Part shown: piece after piece, positions 10,417 to 22,437 of the stretch
How the letters are laid out: each line of letters starts with the position of its first letter
How positions within the stretch are numbered: the first letter of the stretch is position 1
NCBI RefSeq assembly: GCF_964340395.1
Contig: NC_135570.1
Span: 11,706,322-11,770,321 of the forward strand
Reading direction: 5' to 3'
Source: Glandiceps talaboti
Taxonomy: Eukaryota; Hemichordata; Enteropneusta; Spengelidae
Length of the DNA: 64,000 nucleotides
Program-made: the position numbers and the translations under genes
Notes under the pieces: model-generated
The model's database searches: none
The model's input: only the letters and a program-made list of their open reading frames with translations
Told to the model about the DNA's origin: nothing

Positions 10417-12081
10417 GGTGATTTTTAAAGTTGAATTTATTGGCATGAAATCATACTCAATTCTACATCTGTTAAGTTCATGTCGCCAGGGATAACAACA
10501 AATCTGGAGAACTAAAAAGATGAACATTTTGAAATGACAAATACTTGTAAAAGTGATAAAAATGACTAACTTATTTCTGAATCGTGTTACAATTATCAAA
10601 ATAGAACTCAATCAGGTGACATGTATTGATCTTACTCAAGAATATCAAACCATGGGAATTGATAGCATTATTCTGGCAGAGGGATATTGTAAACACAAAC
10701 ATCCTCGCTGAACGGGTAGATTTTGAAAACCCCTGTACATGCGACTTTGTTTTTATGTCCTTGAACCCCCACTATTGTATTCTCCCTATTCACTACACAA
10801 CACCGACCTCTACCGCTTTTGTCGTCGGTGATAACGTTGCTAATTCATGTGCACAAACTTAGGGGGTCGTTGCGGATCCGCAACCATGGTGACGGCTTGA
10901 CCTAAATGACTTGAAAGCCAAACGACGTTGGCAAACACTGGCCCACTTTATAATAGATTGCAACACGCTCCAGGTTAGTTCAATGAAAGGTCATGCACTC
11001 TGCTCGGGTCGTGCGAAGTGTGAACAATACAAACTACAGATGGACAACAACGATTATAGTATCCTGCTAGCACATATAGTCCATCGTCCACATTATACTT
11101 TAAGTTATAGTAGGGTTCAAGATCTAGACACTTTTGCGTTATATTAATTAACCATAAAGTATTTATGCATAAAAATATGCAATGTCGCAATAATAGTTAT
11201 TTCATACTTTGGAGTTTTCTTTCCAAATGGGCGGGAACGGAGACACCCATATATTTTAATGAATAATTAGTATGCATACAAAGACATTCCGGTTTTTGAA
11301 CTCAGTCGGGTGTGATACATATTGTACATACGGGGTCTTCATAACCTGATCTCGTGACCTCAATTCGACACCTGCGCCCCATTGCAACAATTCATAGCTT
11401 TGAACAGTTCCTATGTATACGCTTCACTGCACTGTGTTTTTTAATACATCTCTGAATCACTGGCTTGATGATGCGGTCCACTTCAGTCATGAGCCTGCAG
11501 TAATTACCGGGGGGGGGGGGGTTGTTATTTACAAATCGGTTCTCAGGGAGGACCCTATTGTAGAAAATGAAATTAGGGGACGGAGGGTCACAGTTTACTT
11601 TGACTAATAATCATTGTATTTCTATCAATATTTTTTTATAATGTATTTCAAAGTTTAAAAAAATTTACCTATCTTTGACAAAAATTATTTTGTTATTTTA
11701 GCATCCCATCGCTGCCACCAGGTCCACATCCCATTGCTACAACATCCAACTACTGCAAACATTGTGCCACAGTATCAGAACATATCAGTCAAATCTCAAC
11801 TTGTGGTGTAATGAGAGCATGGGAGTGAAAGGGAACCGTGAGATAAGATATTGGGGATAATGTGACGGATTGGGGATGTTGACATCGGTCACGTATGCTG
11901 TAGTGGGCCCATCTAGTCTTTGGGAGTTCTAGCCTTCAGATCATGTACCAATTAGATCTAAATATGGAAATATATCAATCCAGTGCATTCACACAAATTC
12001 ACTGTGGTGGTAGTAGTGGTGGTAAAGAACCAATTAACATTATCAATGTGGTGGCAGCGGTGGATGACACGGCTCGATCGC
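10417..12081. other. Spacer with one weak exon candidate (11702-11838)
   Basis: No gene is recognised. A T-rich acceptor (TTTTGTTATTTTAG) ends at 11701, followed by a segment ending at a weak donor AACC|GTGAGA (GT at 11839). It has no long frame and is the least certain exon candidate. A G homopolymer lies at about 11510-11521. Confidence 0.3.
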
Positions 12082-12280
12082 GATTTCTTTATTTACCTCT
12101 ATATATTTCCTTCGTTTGGTGTCCTTTGTTTTCGATTTTGCTGTTTCAGGAGTGATCGCTGCTTTCCTACGATCACTCCTGGAACAACAAAATAAAAAAA
12201 ATAAATGACACTAAACGAAGGAAATAGAGGTAAATAAAGAAATCAAGTCGTATTCACAACATCAGATTTTAATCAGATTG
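12082..12280. mobile_element. Miniature inverted-repeat element, family A, copy 1
   Basis: GATTTCTTTATTTACCTC at 12082 is matched in reverse by GAGGTAAATAAAGAAATC ending at 12244, and TTCCTTCGTTTGGTGTC pairs with GACACTAAACGAAGGAA. The centre carries GAGTGATCGCTGC. The outer right flank ATCAGATTTTAATCAGATTG recurs beside copy 2 at about 38105, which shows that it belongs to the family. No coding capacity. Confidence 0.8.
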
Positions 12281-13084
12281 TGGTGGGATAGAGTTCTTAG
12301 AAAACACAAGTCCCATTAATTCTGAGACTTGTGTCCGGACCTTTTCATTTCCGACAGTATTTTAACCATATTCTTGAAATATTTGAACGGGGGGGGGGGG
12401 TCATGCTTTAGATAAAGAAAATTGAGAGAGTGCCTATTCGTACGGAATAGGGGGAAATGTCACATTTTACGCAACAGATCTGCAGACAGAGCTTGGTCCC
12501 CTTTCCCTGTAATTACTGAACGCTCCCTAATGTGTCGAAAATCGTGCGCATAATCATGAGTCACGATACTTTATGTTTTCCTCCTCGTGACCAAACCGTC
12601 TAAACAAATATTAATTAGTTGGGTATTGCAAACCACAGACAAGGAAGTCTGTGTGCAAACACTATGTACTATCCTCAACTTTAACCGACATTGTACCCGG
12701 AGTAAATGTGAATTAGCATATTTAGAGTAAAAGTTGGTTTTTTCCTCTATAGTGGTCTGATTGCAAATTATGTTTTTCACAAGAAAATTAATACCTGCAG
12801 TCGAAAACCAAGTATTTGTTTATATTTGGCAGACGGAACTCGATTCTGACATTGTCCTCTGGCATTGTCCCTTCTACCTCCTTAGTACCTGTAACACTGA
12901 TGGCTATAGTATAATTTAATGTTCTTACGTCTAAAATGCTGCATCATGAACATATGTAATCAATTTTGTTTTGAGCGGATACAAAACAGCCCATGCAACT
13001 GTCGATTCGTTCGACTTTGTACAATATAGACTTAATCCAAGAAATGGGAAATTTCTGAAATTTCAAGAAATTCAAGAAATTTCT
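12281..13084. other. Unannotated spacer
   Basis: Contains a G homopolymer near 12390-12400. I see no gene. Confidence 0.4.
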
Positions 13085-13195
13085 GTTTAGGAGGTCCTAA
13101 GCCAACATAACTCAAAGAGTTTCAGATCGCATAAAGTCATTTAATGATCACAACAGTGTGAAACTTTTGTGTTATGGCTTAGGACCTCCTAATTT
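13085..13195. mobile_element. Small palindromic element, family E
   Basis: TTTAGGAGGTCCTAAGCC with ACATAACTCAAAGAGTTTCA on the left pairs with TGAAACTTTTGTGTTATG and GGCTTAGGACCTCCTAA on the right, leaving a loop of about 35 bases. AAGAAATT-type flanks extend the symmetry. Only one copy is seen. Confidence 0.65.
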
Positions 13196-14978
13196 CTTGG
13201 ATGAAATCTGTTATGCGCTGCTACTAATATTGCATTGTACACTGTTCTCTTCAGTGAGGAGCATTCATCAATATATATCGTTGCAATTGATTTATGGCAA
13301 CGCCTCAGGCCAGTTAAAGAAAATGTTGTAGTTCGTAGTACTTAAGATCAGTCTTGATGATGCCATAGTTATGATTGGTTGGTGTTCTTTTTTTCCACTC
13401 ATGGATTCCATATATAAACTTATGCATTCAAGTTTTCGTGAATTCTGCAGTGAAAAACTAGTAGGATAGGATAATCGAAACCACGTCATAATTGTTTCCT
13501 TTAATGTCGGCTAAAAGTAAACACTTTGCCAGTATACCTAGTGTTGTCTCATCACCATTATTTTAGATAATGCAATGCGCATAAATATATGAGCCGAAGT
13601 AAGGAAATACTAATTAAAGTTCCACGAGCAGTATCTCGGGTATTATTTGTTCTATCAAGCAACCAACGATATACAATTAGACATTGTACATGTTAATTAG
13701 ATATCTATTTTCCATGATCTGCAAGTAGAATAGTAATAACTTGAAATAATGATTTATTTGGGTGCTGATTTTTGGGGTGCGGACCCTAAAATCAATTTGA
13801 TTGAACATGTTGCACCATATTATGTGATCAGCTGCACCAATACATGTACCCACTGGTGATTCAATATTGTTGAGCATGTAGAAGATTACGGACGAGTCAT
13901 TACGTCTAACAAAACAAAAACGTTCCGGTTACAGCTAGTGGCGCTTTAAGACCCACCGTCCGGACAGCCATGGTATCAAATTGTGAACATTCAACTTGTC
14001 ACCGTGTTTATTATCTAAGAAAAAAATTCGGCTAATTATTCATATATATTTCATATGAAACCTCGCCCGGAAAAAACAACAAATAATTTTCTTTTAAGAT
14101 ATATGTCCATCTGGTCGTTCAGAAACCTCATTGAATAAATGAACGGCCTCGGTTTTTTTTATTGCTCTGTACATGTATGTTGCCATGTTACTTACTCTGA
14201 ACATATCACAACATGACCCCGTAGTACCTTCGTGTCCTCAGCTAGCTACAGTATCTCGTTATGAGAGTGATAGAATTTCCCCAAGCTCAAATATACAATC
14301 AGTAACTCGGTCAAAAATGCACTTATAAAAAAGACCAATCTTATCTATACGATGGCAGGGGAGGGTCAACCGTGAGGTCAGGTTAATCGTATCTGTTGAA
14401 ACTAGGTCAGGTCACGGCTTTAATACAACGAGCTTTGATTGACATTGATTGACAGGTGGACCCACTACGTATACACGATACCATGGTAACAAAACTTTAG
14501 GAATACGGGGATTTATTTAAATAACACCCTACCCACCAACAAAGTCAAGAAGTTAAGTTGTGCTAAATTTTGAACTGATAGAAATTTTATTGCGGGTGTA
14601 ATCTACAGCTCACTGCTTGTTGGCTTTTAGCACTCCGCGGCCATTAAACATGTTAAATGTGCTCCTGTGACACTGCGTAAATCACAAGAAAGGTTACGAC
14701 CTTCCCATATCGTTCAATGTTGCCAGCACATTTGGTATTTATGTCATAAACGAAAAAGATTATAGTTGTAAAATATGTACGTTTTGTATAAAAGACAAAA
14801 TATATAATTACAGAACATGTGAAATTTCAGATATAAAGACACAATGCTGCAATTAAAAAAAAATAATTACATATTTCATTGTTGCCGTTACACTAGCGCG
14901 GTTAAAGTCTTCAATTTTTTAATACCATATTCTGACCCGTACCTTCATTGACATTTGAAATATTTAATTTCTTTGCAG
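13196..14978. other. Spacer with scattered nuclear-receptor-like half-sites
   Basis: No gene is recognised. GGTCA half-sites cluster at about 14355-14415 (GGGTCAACC, GAGGTCAGG, TAGGTCAGGTCACG), without a perfect paired site. Confidence 0.35.
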
Positions 14979-15129
14979 ACCTATAGAAATGGATTACAGT
15001 TCATGGGTCAATTCGAGTATCTTACATTTTTGAGCGAGTTAGGTGGTCCTTGTACAAAGCCAAAGCCATCAACATGGCGAAGTTGTCCTAAATACGCGTG
15101 TCTCTCCATTCTACTTTTCGGACTCGCAG
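14979..15129 (+). CDS. Candidate short coding exon, function unknown
   Basis: A 151-base segment sits between a good acceptor (TTTAATTTCTTTGCAG, ending at 14978) and a strong donor (CGCAG|GTGAGT). One frame is open throughout. It contains an ATG (start of MGQFEYLTF) and ends in a hydrophobic run (ACLSILLFGLAG) that resembles a signal or membrane anchor. A possible following exon at about 15445-15522 (acceptor after a pyrimidine-rich stretch, donor GAAAAG|GTGAGA) would add about 22 residues and then a stop. Alternatively this is a non-coding exon of the large downstream gene. I recognise no homolog. Confidence 0.28.
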
Positions 15130-15529
15130 GTGAGTGTAAGAACTTTCAAAATCCCCTTTAAAGCCGAGATTGCACAATTGTGCATTAGACTTTAACTTTT
15201 TACGGCATTTCCTACTCGTTTCCTTAGTATAAAAAGCAATAGACGATGTTTCATATATTACCCCCGACCTTAACCTGGGCACTACATATGACCTTATGCG
15301 ACCTTTAGTCGGCAGCGGTGATGAGACAAACGAACCGACACCGTCGCACGAATAAATACATTGTCTATACAGGAGGTAACACTGTTCGAACGCAGAGGAT
15401 AACACCATTTCGTTTTTCTGTTTTGTTTTTATGATATATTGAAGACGGAGGAGAAAGTTTCATCGGCGAGAGCTCAACGAGAAATACGGTCGTAAAATTG
15501 ACAAATGCATAGAGAATGAAAAGGTGAGA

Positions 15530-16457
15530 GTTATCAAATACTACATGTGACCCAGTTGAATATTAATTGCGCGTTGGTGAATGGCAGCGCATAATGCCGT
15601 TGAAGTGAGGCGTAACGTTATACCCGGCTGTTACATTTAAAAGGGACTGGATTTTTAATTATTTTTTGAACTTTTTTATTGTATTCTATGCCAAAATATT
15701 TATAGTCAAATTAAACAACGGACTAAACATACTCTTTGAACCATTCAAACGGGAAACGAGTAAGCACCACGCGCACTACGAATTTGAAGTATACCGCCAA
15801 GTTGAAACACTTCGGACAGAAACCTAGACATTTATATTATATTATTAGTGTTTCCTTTACTTTTGACGCGCGAATAAGCTGGTAGAACAATATCTAAGGT
15901 TTAAGGTACTTAAAAATACCTTTGTCTTGTGATGATTTTGTTCCGTGTTTATTTTTTTTGATAACGGATACAAGTGGGCGATACTGTATACACTGTCAAC
16001 CTGTGCACAGGTTAAAACTAACGCCCAAGTTTCGATTGCGTCATTATAGCGCCGTAGCCCAGTCTGCATTTTTAGAAACTAAATAAAACAGAACAAAATA
16101 TAGAAAAACAAGCCTAATTATCTCTTTCAACATTTCTTGTTTATTATTCATTAGTAAATTCATTTTATTCACTTAATATATTCATAAATGTATGTCTATT
16201 AACTGAAATCACTTGTCAGTTTTTTCCATTTTTTTTTATATTTTATTTTTCATGTATAATTTAATTTAATTTGTGTCTGAGACTAGTTTGACTAAAACAT
16301 TGGATTATGTATTCAAAGAAATAAGAACTGTTTTGTTCCTATAACAAATAATTTCAGACAGCTCATCTACTTGTGTGAGATTGGGGTTGATGGCAACAAG
16401 GTAACATTCTTCCCATAAGATAATGACTCCAAATATCCTGAATGTTAGGCCTAATAA
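15530..16457. other. Unannotated, start of CpG-poor block
   Basis: CpG is frequent up to about 16.0 kb and becomes rare from about 16.1 kb onward. No gene is seen. Confidence 0.4.
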
Positions 16458-16795
16458 AAAAATCATCATCAGTTATGTAGACTGTCTGTGTTCTGTGTCA
16501 TCAGTATTGTGTGTTTACATCATCAGTTATGTAGACTGTCTGTGTTCTGTGTCATCAGTATTGTGTGTTTACATCATCAGTTATGTAGACTGTCTGTGTC
16601 ATCAGTATTGTGTGTTTACATCATCAGTTATGTAGACTGTCTGTGTTCTGTGTCATCAGTATTGTGTGTTTACATCATCAGTTATGTAGACTGTCTGTGT
16701 CATCAGTATTGTGTGTTTACATCATCTTTTATGTAGACTGTCTGTGTTCTGTGTCATCAGTATTGTGTGTTTACATCATCAGTTATGTAGACTGT
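16458..16795. repeat. Minisatellite with long and short units
   Basis: Units carry CATCAGTTATGTAGACTGTC, TGTGTCATCAGTATTG and TGTGTTTACAT. Longer units include a TGTTCTG insertion and shorter ones lack it. There are about seven copies. All reading frames in it are repeat artefacts. Confidence 0.9.
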
Positions 16796-16854
16796 AAGTT
16801 TCATTTTGTCTAAATTGGTGCGACAACACAAATTTAAAAAAATAATAATAATTT

Positions 16855-17155
16855 TATTATTTTTATTTTCAACAAACCTGTCACTCAGTCTTCTGTTTAT
16901 GGCTGTTACCGTTCTTTTTATTTAGTATTTTAGAGTACGTGCGTATCTGGGACAGATGTAATTTGCTTGTTCATGATTGGTGGGGCAGTTGTTTTCACTG
17001 AAGTAGGGATGGTTATTTTTGTGTTTCTACCCCAGACTGCAGACTACATGGGCTTTAAACACGAGCAAAAAAGACCAACACAAGAGTATATAAGTGATGT
17101 GCGCGCTGACCAGAATCTCTTTCTTTTTTTTTTTCTTTTTTTTCCTTTTTTTTTT
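16855..17155. mobile_element. Dispersed repeat, family G, copy 1
   Basis: About 270 bases match 54230-54520 in the same orientation with roughly four in five positions shared. Common blocks include TCAACAAACCTGTCA, ATTTGCTTGTTCATGATTGG and CACTGAAGTAGGGA. It begins after a T-rich stretch and ends in a T-rich then G-rich tract. It separates two arrays of the same minisatellite family, so it probably inserted into one array. Confidence 0.8.
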
Positions 17156-17177
17156 GGGGGGGGGGGGGGGGCACTAA

Positions 17178-17395
17178 ACTGTATTTTATATTCTACAGGT
17201 TCTATGTCATCACTTAGTGTGTTTACATTATCAGTTCTGTAGACCCTAAACTGGATTTTATTTTGTGTGTTCTATGCCATCACTAAGTGCATTTACATTA
17301 TCAGTTCTATAGACCCTAAACTGGATTTTATTTTGTGTGTTCTATGTCATCACTATGTGTGTTTACATCATCAGTTCTGTAGATCTTAAACTAAG
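17178..17395. repeat. Diverged continuation of the 16.5-kb minisatellite
   Basis: About three units of about 73 bases carry TTCTATGTCATCACT, TGTGTTTACAT and ATCAGTTCTGTAGACC with an extra CTAAACTGGATTTTATTTTG. They share the core of the array at 16458-16795. Confidence 0.8.
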
Positions 17396-19635
17396 CCTGG
17401 GCAAGCCAGGTTGTAGTATTTGAAATGGAATTTTACAATCATTATTTTTGTAGTAATCTATGTGATCAGTTAATGTCTAACAGTCTAGTGGGAGAAAATT
17501 GCTCTTTATTGGCTACATCAGAACTGAATACAAATGTTTGCCTTTCACTTCTTCATCTATAACACTAAGCGAAAGTTTTGTTTGAGAGGGGGGGGGGGTA
17601 GTATTTTACAATAGGCAGAATGGATATGAAAAATATTAGTGGAGTTATGTTCATGTGACAGTTCTAACATGAAATTTGTGGGATTTGTAACTGTCGATGA
17701 TGCCTATCGAGTGCTACACATATGCAGCGATTTGACTTATTCGAGTTGTGGTTATGCCATATGTCAGTTTTTATCTGACAAAATATGTATATCCCGTGCA
17801 AAGCACAGGTTATTTTCTACTATCAAGTTATACCTGTACATACATACATGCATAATGAGGCTGGTTATCCTAAATTTGATCCAAATCCATTCCATTGTAT
17901 TCAAGATTGTTATGTTTGTTTGGAGAAATCATAAGATTGTGCATCATCCAGACAGTCAGGTTTTATGCCCTTATGTTGTTACAAACTGCTTTTGCAGCTG
18001 CCCAAAGCTTTTTGTTTTAGCCTCAGGCATTTGTAGTCAGTGTTCACATTGAAGTTTATTTACAGTGCCAAGTCAACTCTGTTGTTGCATAGTCAATGTG
18101 AACCATTGATAAACAATAAACTGTTGCGGTGTGGTAAACGAGTATGGCTACAGCACAGGAACTGTTGCTCTATGTGACAAAAAAGTGAAATTGTACAATG
18201 TGGTTTGGTGCCAGTGAATACTATACCTACAGATATTGCTTGGTATTGTAAAAATATATGTACCCTAACTGTAGTTGAAACATATCTATATTTTTCCATA
18301 CAGTGTATATATATTCCTTTAGTATTTATTCTTTGTCATTTCACATAATTAAAAATGAACCGTGTGTCATTTTGTGACATTTATGTGTGATGATTACAGG
18401 GATTTCACACTATGTGGATATGCATGTGGTATCCTGTAGTTATAAGCTCACTGACGTACCAGAAGTGATGGCCTTTCATTGCATCCTTGTCAACTAAATA
18501 TATGTTTAAGTCAGAACTAAGCTATGTTAGTGCTCTCTTTAATTCAATGATGTCATCACTGTTAATAATATTAGCTTGTCAAATATTAAGCCAGACATTT
18601 CTGTTTTATATCTCTGTTGTCCACTTGTGTGAAGTGAAGGACATTGGATGGGGCAACTTTTCATAGAAAAACGCTACAAATAGCACAGAAATGATAATGG
18701 CCAGAACTAGAGCAAAGGTCTTAGACAATGGATAGGAATATGTCAGAGATTTATAATATTAAAATTTCCGTGAGTTGTACGTAACCTGTGACATTTGAAG
18801 GATTGACATAAATTATAAGAATTCATACTGGTAACAAACAAGATTTATAAAAATGCTGCTACTTGATGATTCTACTGTGGATTTCTTATGTGACGCTGGT
18901 ATTTCACGCCTACACAATAGTGTACACACAAAAGCAAACAATGACATCAGACATATTTTGATGTGCTTTTTCCCCGAATAACCTTTTGTTGTCACGACAG
19001 GTGATGACCCATGCAAACAGCACCTACGTTATTGGTTTTAGTTCAGTATTTTGACTCCATGATGGAATATTCCACAAGTAGTCATATGCTGTATTTATTT
19101 TTGCTAATTTAAATACATTTTATTGGGATTATGAAATCTAAAAAATACAAACACAAAAGAGGGTACCTATCTTTGTATGAAAATGTTGTGTTTACCATTT
19201 CTCTATCAAATGAACGAACAGAGAAGAACTCTAGTATTTCAAGTCTATCGATTGAATCATTGTAAAGGTATACAAATTGAAACTAAAGGATGCATTTATC
19301 AGCATCAAGCCAAAAAAAAAGGACATTTTGTGATCAGGTTATGTTGCTTTATACAGTCAATAAGACTGTCCAGTGTTGAACTCTGAAAGTCCGTGTCCTT
19401 TTAACAAAGTGTGATATCGACATTATTTGCCCTGTTGTGACCTTTCACCTTCGGCTTACATAGACGTGCAAATATGCATGTTTAGCCTCTTCTGTGTATA
19501 AATTGGGACGTGACATAATATCCCATTTACCTAAATTGACATAACTATCATCAACCACTTCCCCACCAAAGTATTGCAGATGAAATTCTCATGCATATAG
19601 TGTGTAACTGCTGTAAGTATTTTGTATTCCTTCAT
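17396..19635. other. CpG-poor spacer, no gene recognised
   Basis: AT-rich and CpG-poor. The longest open frame (about 137 codons from 17639) has no recognisable domain and looks like chance. I see no other structure. Confidence 0.4.
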
Positions 19636-20137
19636 CACAGTCTGTGGTTGTTATTGTTTACTTTCAAGGGGCACAGTCTGTAACTTTGGTATTGTTTACT
19701 TTAAAGGAGCAGTCTGTAATTTTGTGGTTGTTATTATTTACTGTAAAAAGGGCACAGTCTGTAACTTTGCTATTGTGTACTTTCAAGGGGCACAGTCTGT
19801 AACTTTGTTATTGTTTACTTTCAAGGGGCACAGTCTGTAACTTTGTTATTGTTTACTTTCAAGGGGCACAGTCTGTAACTTTGTTATTGTTTACTTTCAA
19901 GGGGCACAGTCTGTAACTTTGTTATTGTGTACTTTCAAGGGGCACAGTCTGTAACTTTGTTATTGTTTACTTTCAAGGGGCACAGCCTGTAACTTTGTGG
20001 TTGTTATTATTTACCTTAAAAGGGGCACAGTCTGTAACTTTGCATTGTTATTGTTTACATCAAAGGGGCAGGCTGTAACTTTATGGTTCTTGGTGGTTAC
20101 TTTAAAGGTACACAGTCTGTAACTTTATGGTTGTTAC
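19636..20137. repeat. 38-base minisatellite with GGGGCACAGTCTGTAAC core
   Basis: About twelve units of the form GGGGCACAGTCTGTAACTTT then GTTATTGTTTACTTTCAA, with shorter and longer variants at both ends. Some outer units read TTTAAAGG before the core, as at the ends of miniature element family B (25113, 31444). A single diverged core also occurs near 34672. Confidence 0.92.
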
Positions 20138-20968
20138 TGACTTCTCTTGTTAAAAAGGACACATTAAATCTCATTGTTATTTCCTTAAACCTGTAGTAGC
20201 TATAACTGGGTATTATATTTTTGATCAGACAACCAACAATATATTTCCTGAAAATTGTTAAAATACCAATAATGAAACATTGTGCATGTCAATTAGGGGT
20301 CTATTTTATTTGTAAGTAGCATAGTAATAAGTTGAAATTGTGATTAACTGGAGAACTAATTTTTGAGTTTGGACCCAAAAATCAATTTAATTTTATATAT
20401 TTCCCTATATGTGTACTGCTACGCAAATATGTTTAACCATAGGTGGTTCAATATGTTTCAAGATATATGATATTAAGTCATTATGTCGGACAAAAAAGTT
20501 TCAAAAACTGTTCGAGTTGCAGCTTTGAAGTGCACCAAGGTCTAAAATCTAGCATTTGGCCAACTTTTGTAGATGCATCAGGTATTATCAGGTATTACCA
20601 GGTATTTCTAAGATACTGTAACAAGATCGAGGAGGAAAGGGTAAGGTGAGGCCCTATCTATCATCACTTACTTGACATAGCTGAGAAGTTATGCAAGGAA
20701 TGGATAGAAAGTCTATTGTGGTGAGATGCAGCAGTGCTAAACTAGTAAATATCATATGTAGGCATCAGTTTGGAAGTAGAAATAGTCAGATTTGGTTAAA
20801 AGGGGAATTGAAGGGTGAATGGACAACTATTTGAAATTCATTATGGATGTTTTAAAACCTAGGAAAAATAATATTTTTGCACAATTTGAAATTGGAGATT
20901 TAGAGTTGGCATTTAAATTATCAACAACAATAACAACAACATTTTTTGTTAAAATCAATTATGACTTT

Positions 20969-21009
<41 letters not shown>

Positions 21010-21417
21010 AACAATAACAAATTATTTTCAAATGAGTAAAGAATGTTCCTGAAAATAAGTAAAATAATACTCCAGTTACAGCTAGTGCAGGTTTAAAACA
21101 TGAATTGATTACAAGAAATGTAAACTACTGTGTGAGATGGAATGTATAACATTTAAAAGTGGCCAAATATTCATTGGTATACACATAGGTCTTAATGAGC
21201 AAGGTGATCCAAGTCAGCTGGGACCCTCTTTATAAACTAGCCTGGCTACAATGCCATTGGCACCATTTTTTTAAAAAGTTTGGCAACCCCGCCAGCTTAT
21301 ACAAGAGAGGATATCCTGTAATAGTCTTTAGTTTTTTGTGCAGTGACCATTATATATAATAATGTATGTAGGAGAAAAGGGAAAAAAAAGTGAGATATTT
21401 AGAGGTAGCTGTTCCAT
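20138..21417. other. Spacer with (AAC)n at 20969-21007
   Basis: Contains an AAC microsatellite, extended by AATAAC repeats to about 21019. No gene is seen. Confidence 0.5.
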
Positions 21418-21860
21418 TCATTGTCAACAGAGAACAGTCTAGTAGAGAATATGTCTTCAAAATAAACTGAAACAGTCAACAAAGTTGTAAACTTGAAAAA
21501 TGTATATCTATTTATCAAAAGAGAAATATCTAGAGAGAAAATGTGTCAGAAATGAGCTGAAACAGTCAACAAAGTTTAATAGGGTGTAAACTTGAAAAGT
21601 GTATATATTTTTATCGAAAGAGAAATATCTAGAGAGAAAAGCTGAAACAATTGACAAACTTGGTGTGAACTTGGAAAATGTTTCATTTATTTGTCATGAG
21701 AGAAAAATCTAGAGATGAATTATTTTAGAAATATAGCTGAAATTGATCAACCCAACTAAAGTGTAAATGTGAAAAGTATTCCATTTATTTATCGAAAGAG
21801 AAAAATCCAACAAGAGAAATAAGCTGAAACAATCAACACAGCTTTAGACTTGGAAAGTGT
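21418..21860. repeat. Degenerate tandem repeat, about 90-115 bases
   Basis: AGCTGAAACAGTCAACAAAG, GTGTAAACTTGAAAAGTG, TTTATCGAAAGAGAAA and ATCTAGAGAGAAA recur in order four to five times with drift and indels. Confidence 0.75.
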
Positions 21861-22102
21861 CCAAACTGTCTACTGCCTGCATGTCTTCTTTGACAACTCT
21901 GGCATTCTGTAAATATCAGGTTTGAGGTGATCTGAGTGGGTTAATGGTGACAGTCAAACCTTTTCTAGATGTCAGTTGATAAATTGACAAAAGACCCAAT
22001 GATACAGGGCAGAGGTTATATCGCTGACATACACTAGTCATAACCTGAAGCATCTATGCTGTACACATAGTTCACATTGTAGTTGCTTTGAAAGACATTC
22101 AT

Positions 22103-22115
22103 TGACCTTTGACCT
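22103..22115 (-). promoter_or_regulatory. Perfect DR1 nuclear-receptor site
   Basis: Minus strand AGGTCA-A-AGGTCA, two consensus half-sites as a direct repeat with one-base spacing. This is the arrangement bound by RXR heterodimers, HNF4 and COUP-TF proteins. Binding is not shown by sequence alone. Confidence 0.5.
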
Positions 22116-22410
22116 CCCAGTACTAAATCTCTTGTGAACAGTCTGTCAAAATATAAAAGAAGAAACTTGTCAATTTCAAAACATTCATTTTGAAATATTG
22201 AATATTGTATTTAGCTGAGAGAATATCTAATATCAATATAATCTATCGCACATTAAATGTACAATAATTTGATACAAACATTTTCTAATGATTTATCTGG
22301 ACTAAAAATAGCAAATTACAGGTAATTCTAGATCCTGCACAGTAAATCGATTGTGACCTATTTTACTTACTACAGGAAAGGTCATGACAAAAGACTGCAC
22401 AAAGGGCGTG

Positions 22411-22437
22411 TTGAGGTCAAGGTCTGACCCTTGACCT
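22411..22437 (-). promoter_or_regulatory. Second DR1 with overlapping palindrome
   Basis: Minus strand AGGTCA-A-GGGTCA at 22425-22437. GAGGTCAAGG at 22413-22422 makes the whole element a palindrome of extended half-sites around TCTGAC. It is 310 bases from the first DR1 and about 3.2 kb upstream of the large coding exon. Confidence 0.5.

Noticed and set aside
10158-10611. Cys-Val and Thr-Tyr-Ile-His repeat proteins
   Set aside because: Translations of the CATA/CA microsatellite in several frames.
12082-12280. Rho-independent terminator-like hairpin
   Set aside because: Eukaryotic context, and the arms match a dispersed element family with a second copy at 37.7 kb.
16423-16813. Repetitive membrane-like protein frames
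   Set aside because: They follow the minisatellite period and have no start context or splice support.
17639-18052. 137-codon plus-strand frame
   Set aside because: No recognisable domain, AT-rich codon use and no matching splice or promoter signal; probably chance.
19636-20137. CRISPR-like array
   Set aside because: Units are head-to-tail without unique spacers, and the window is animal DNA; this is a minisatellite.
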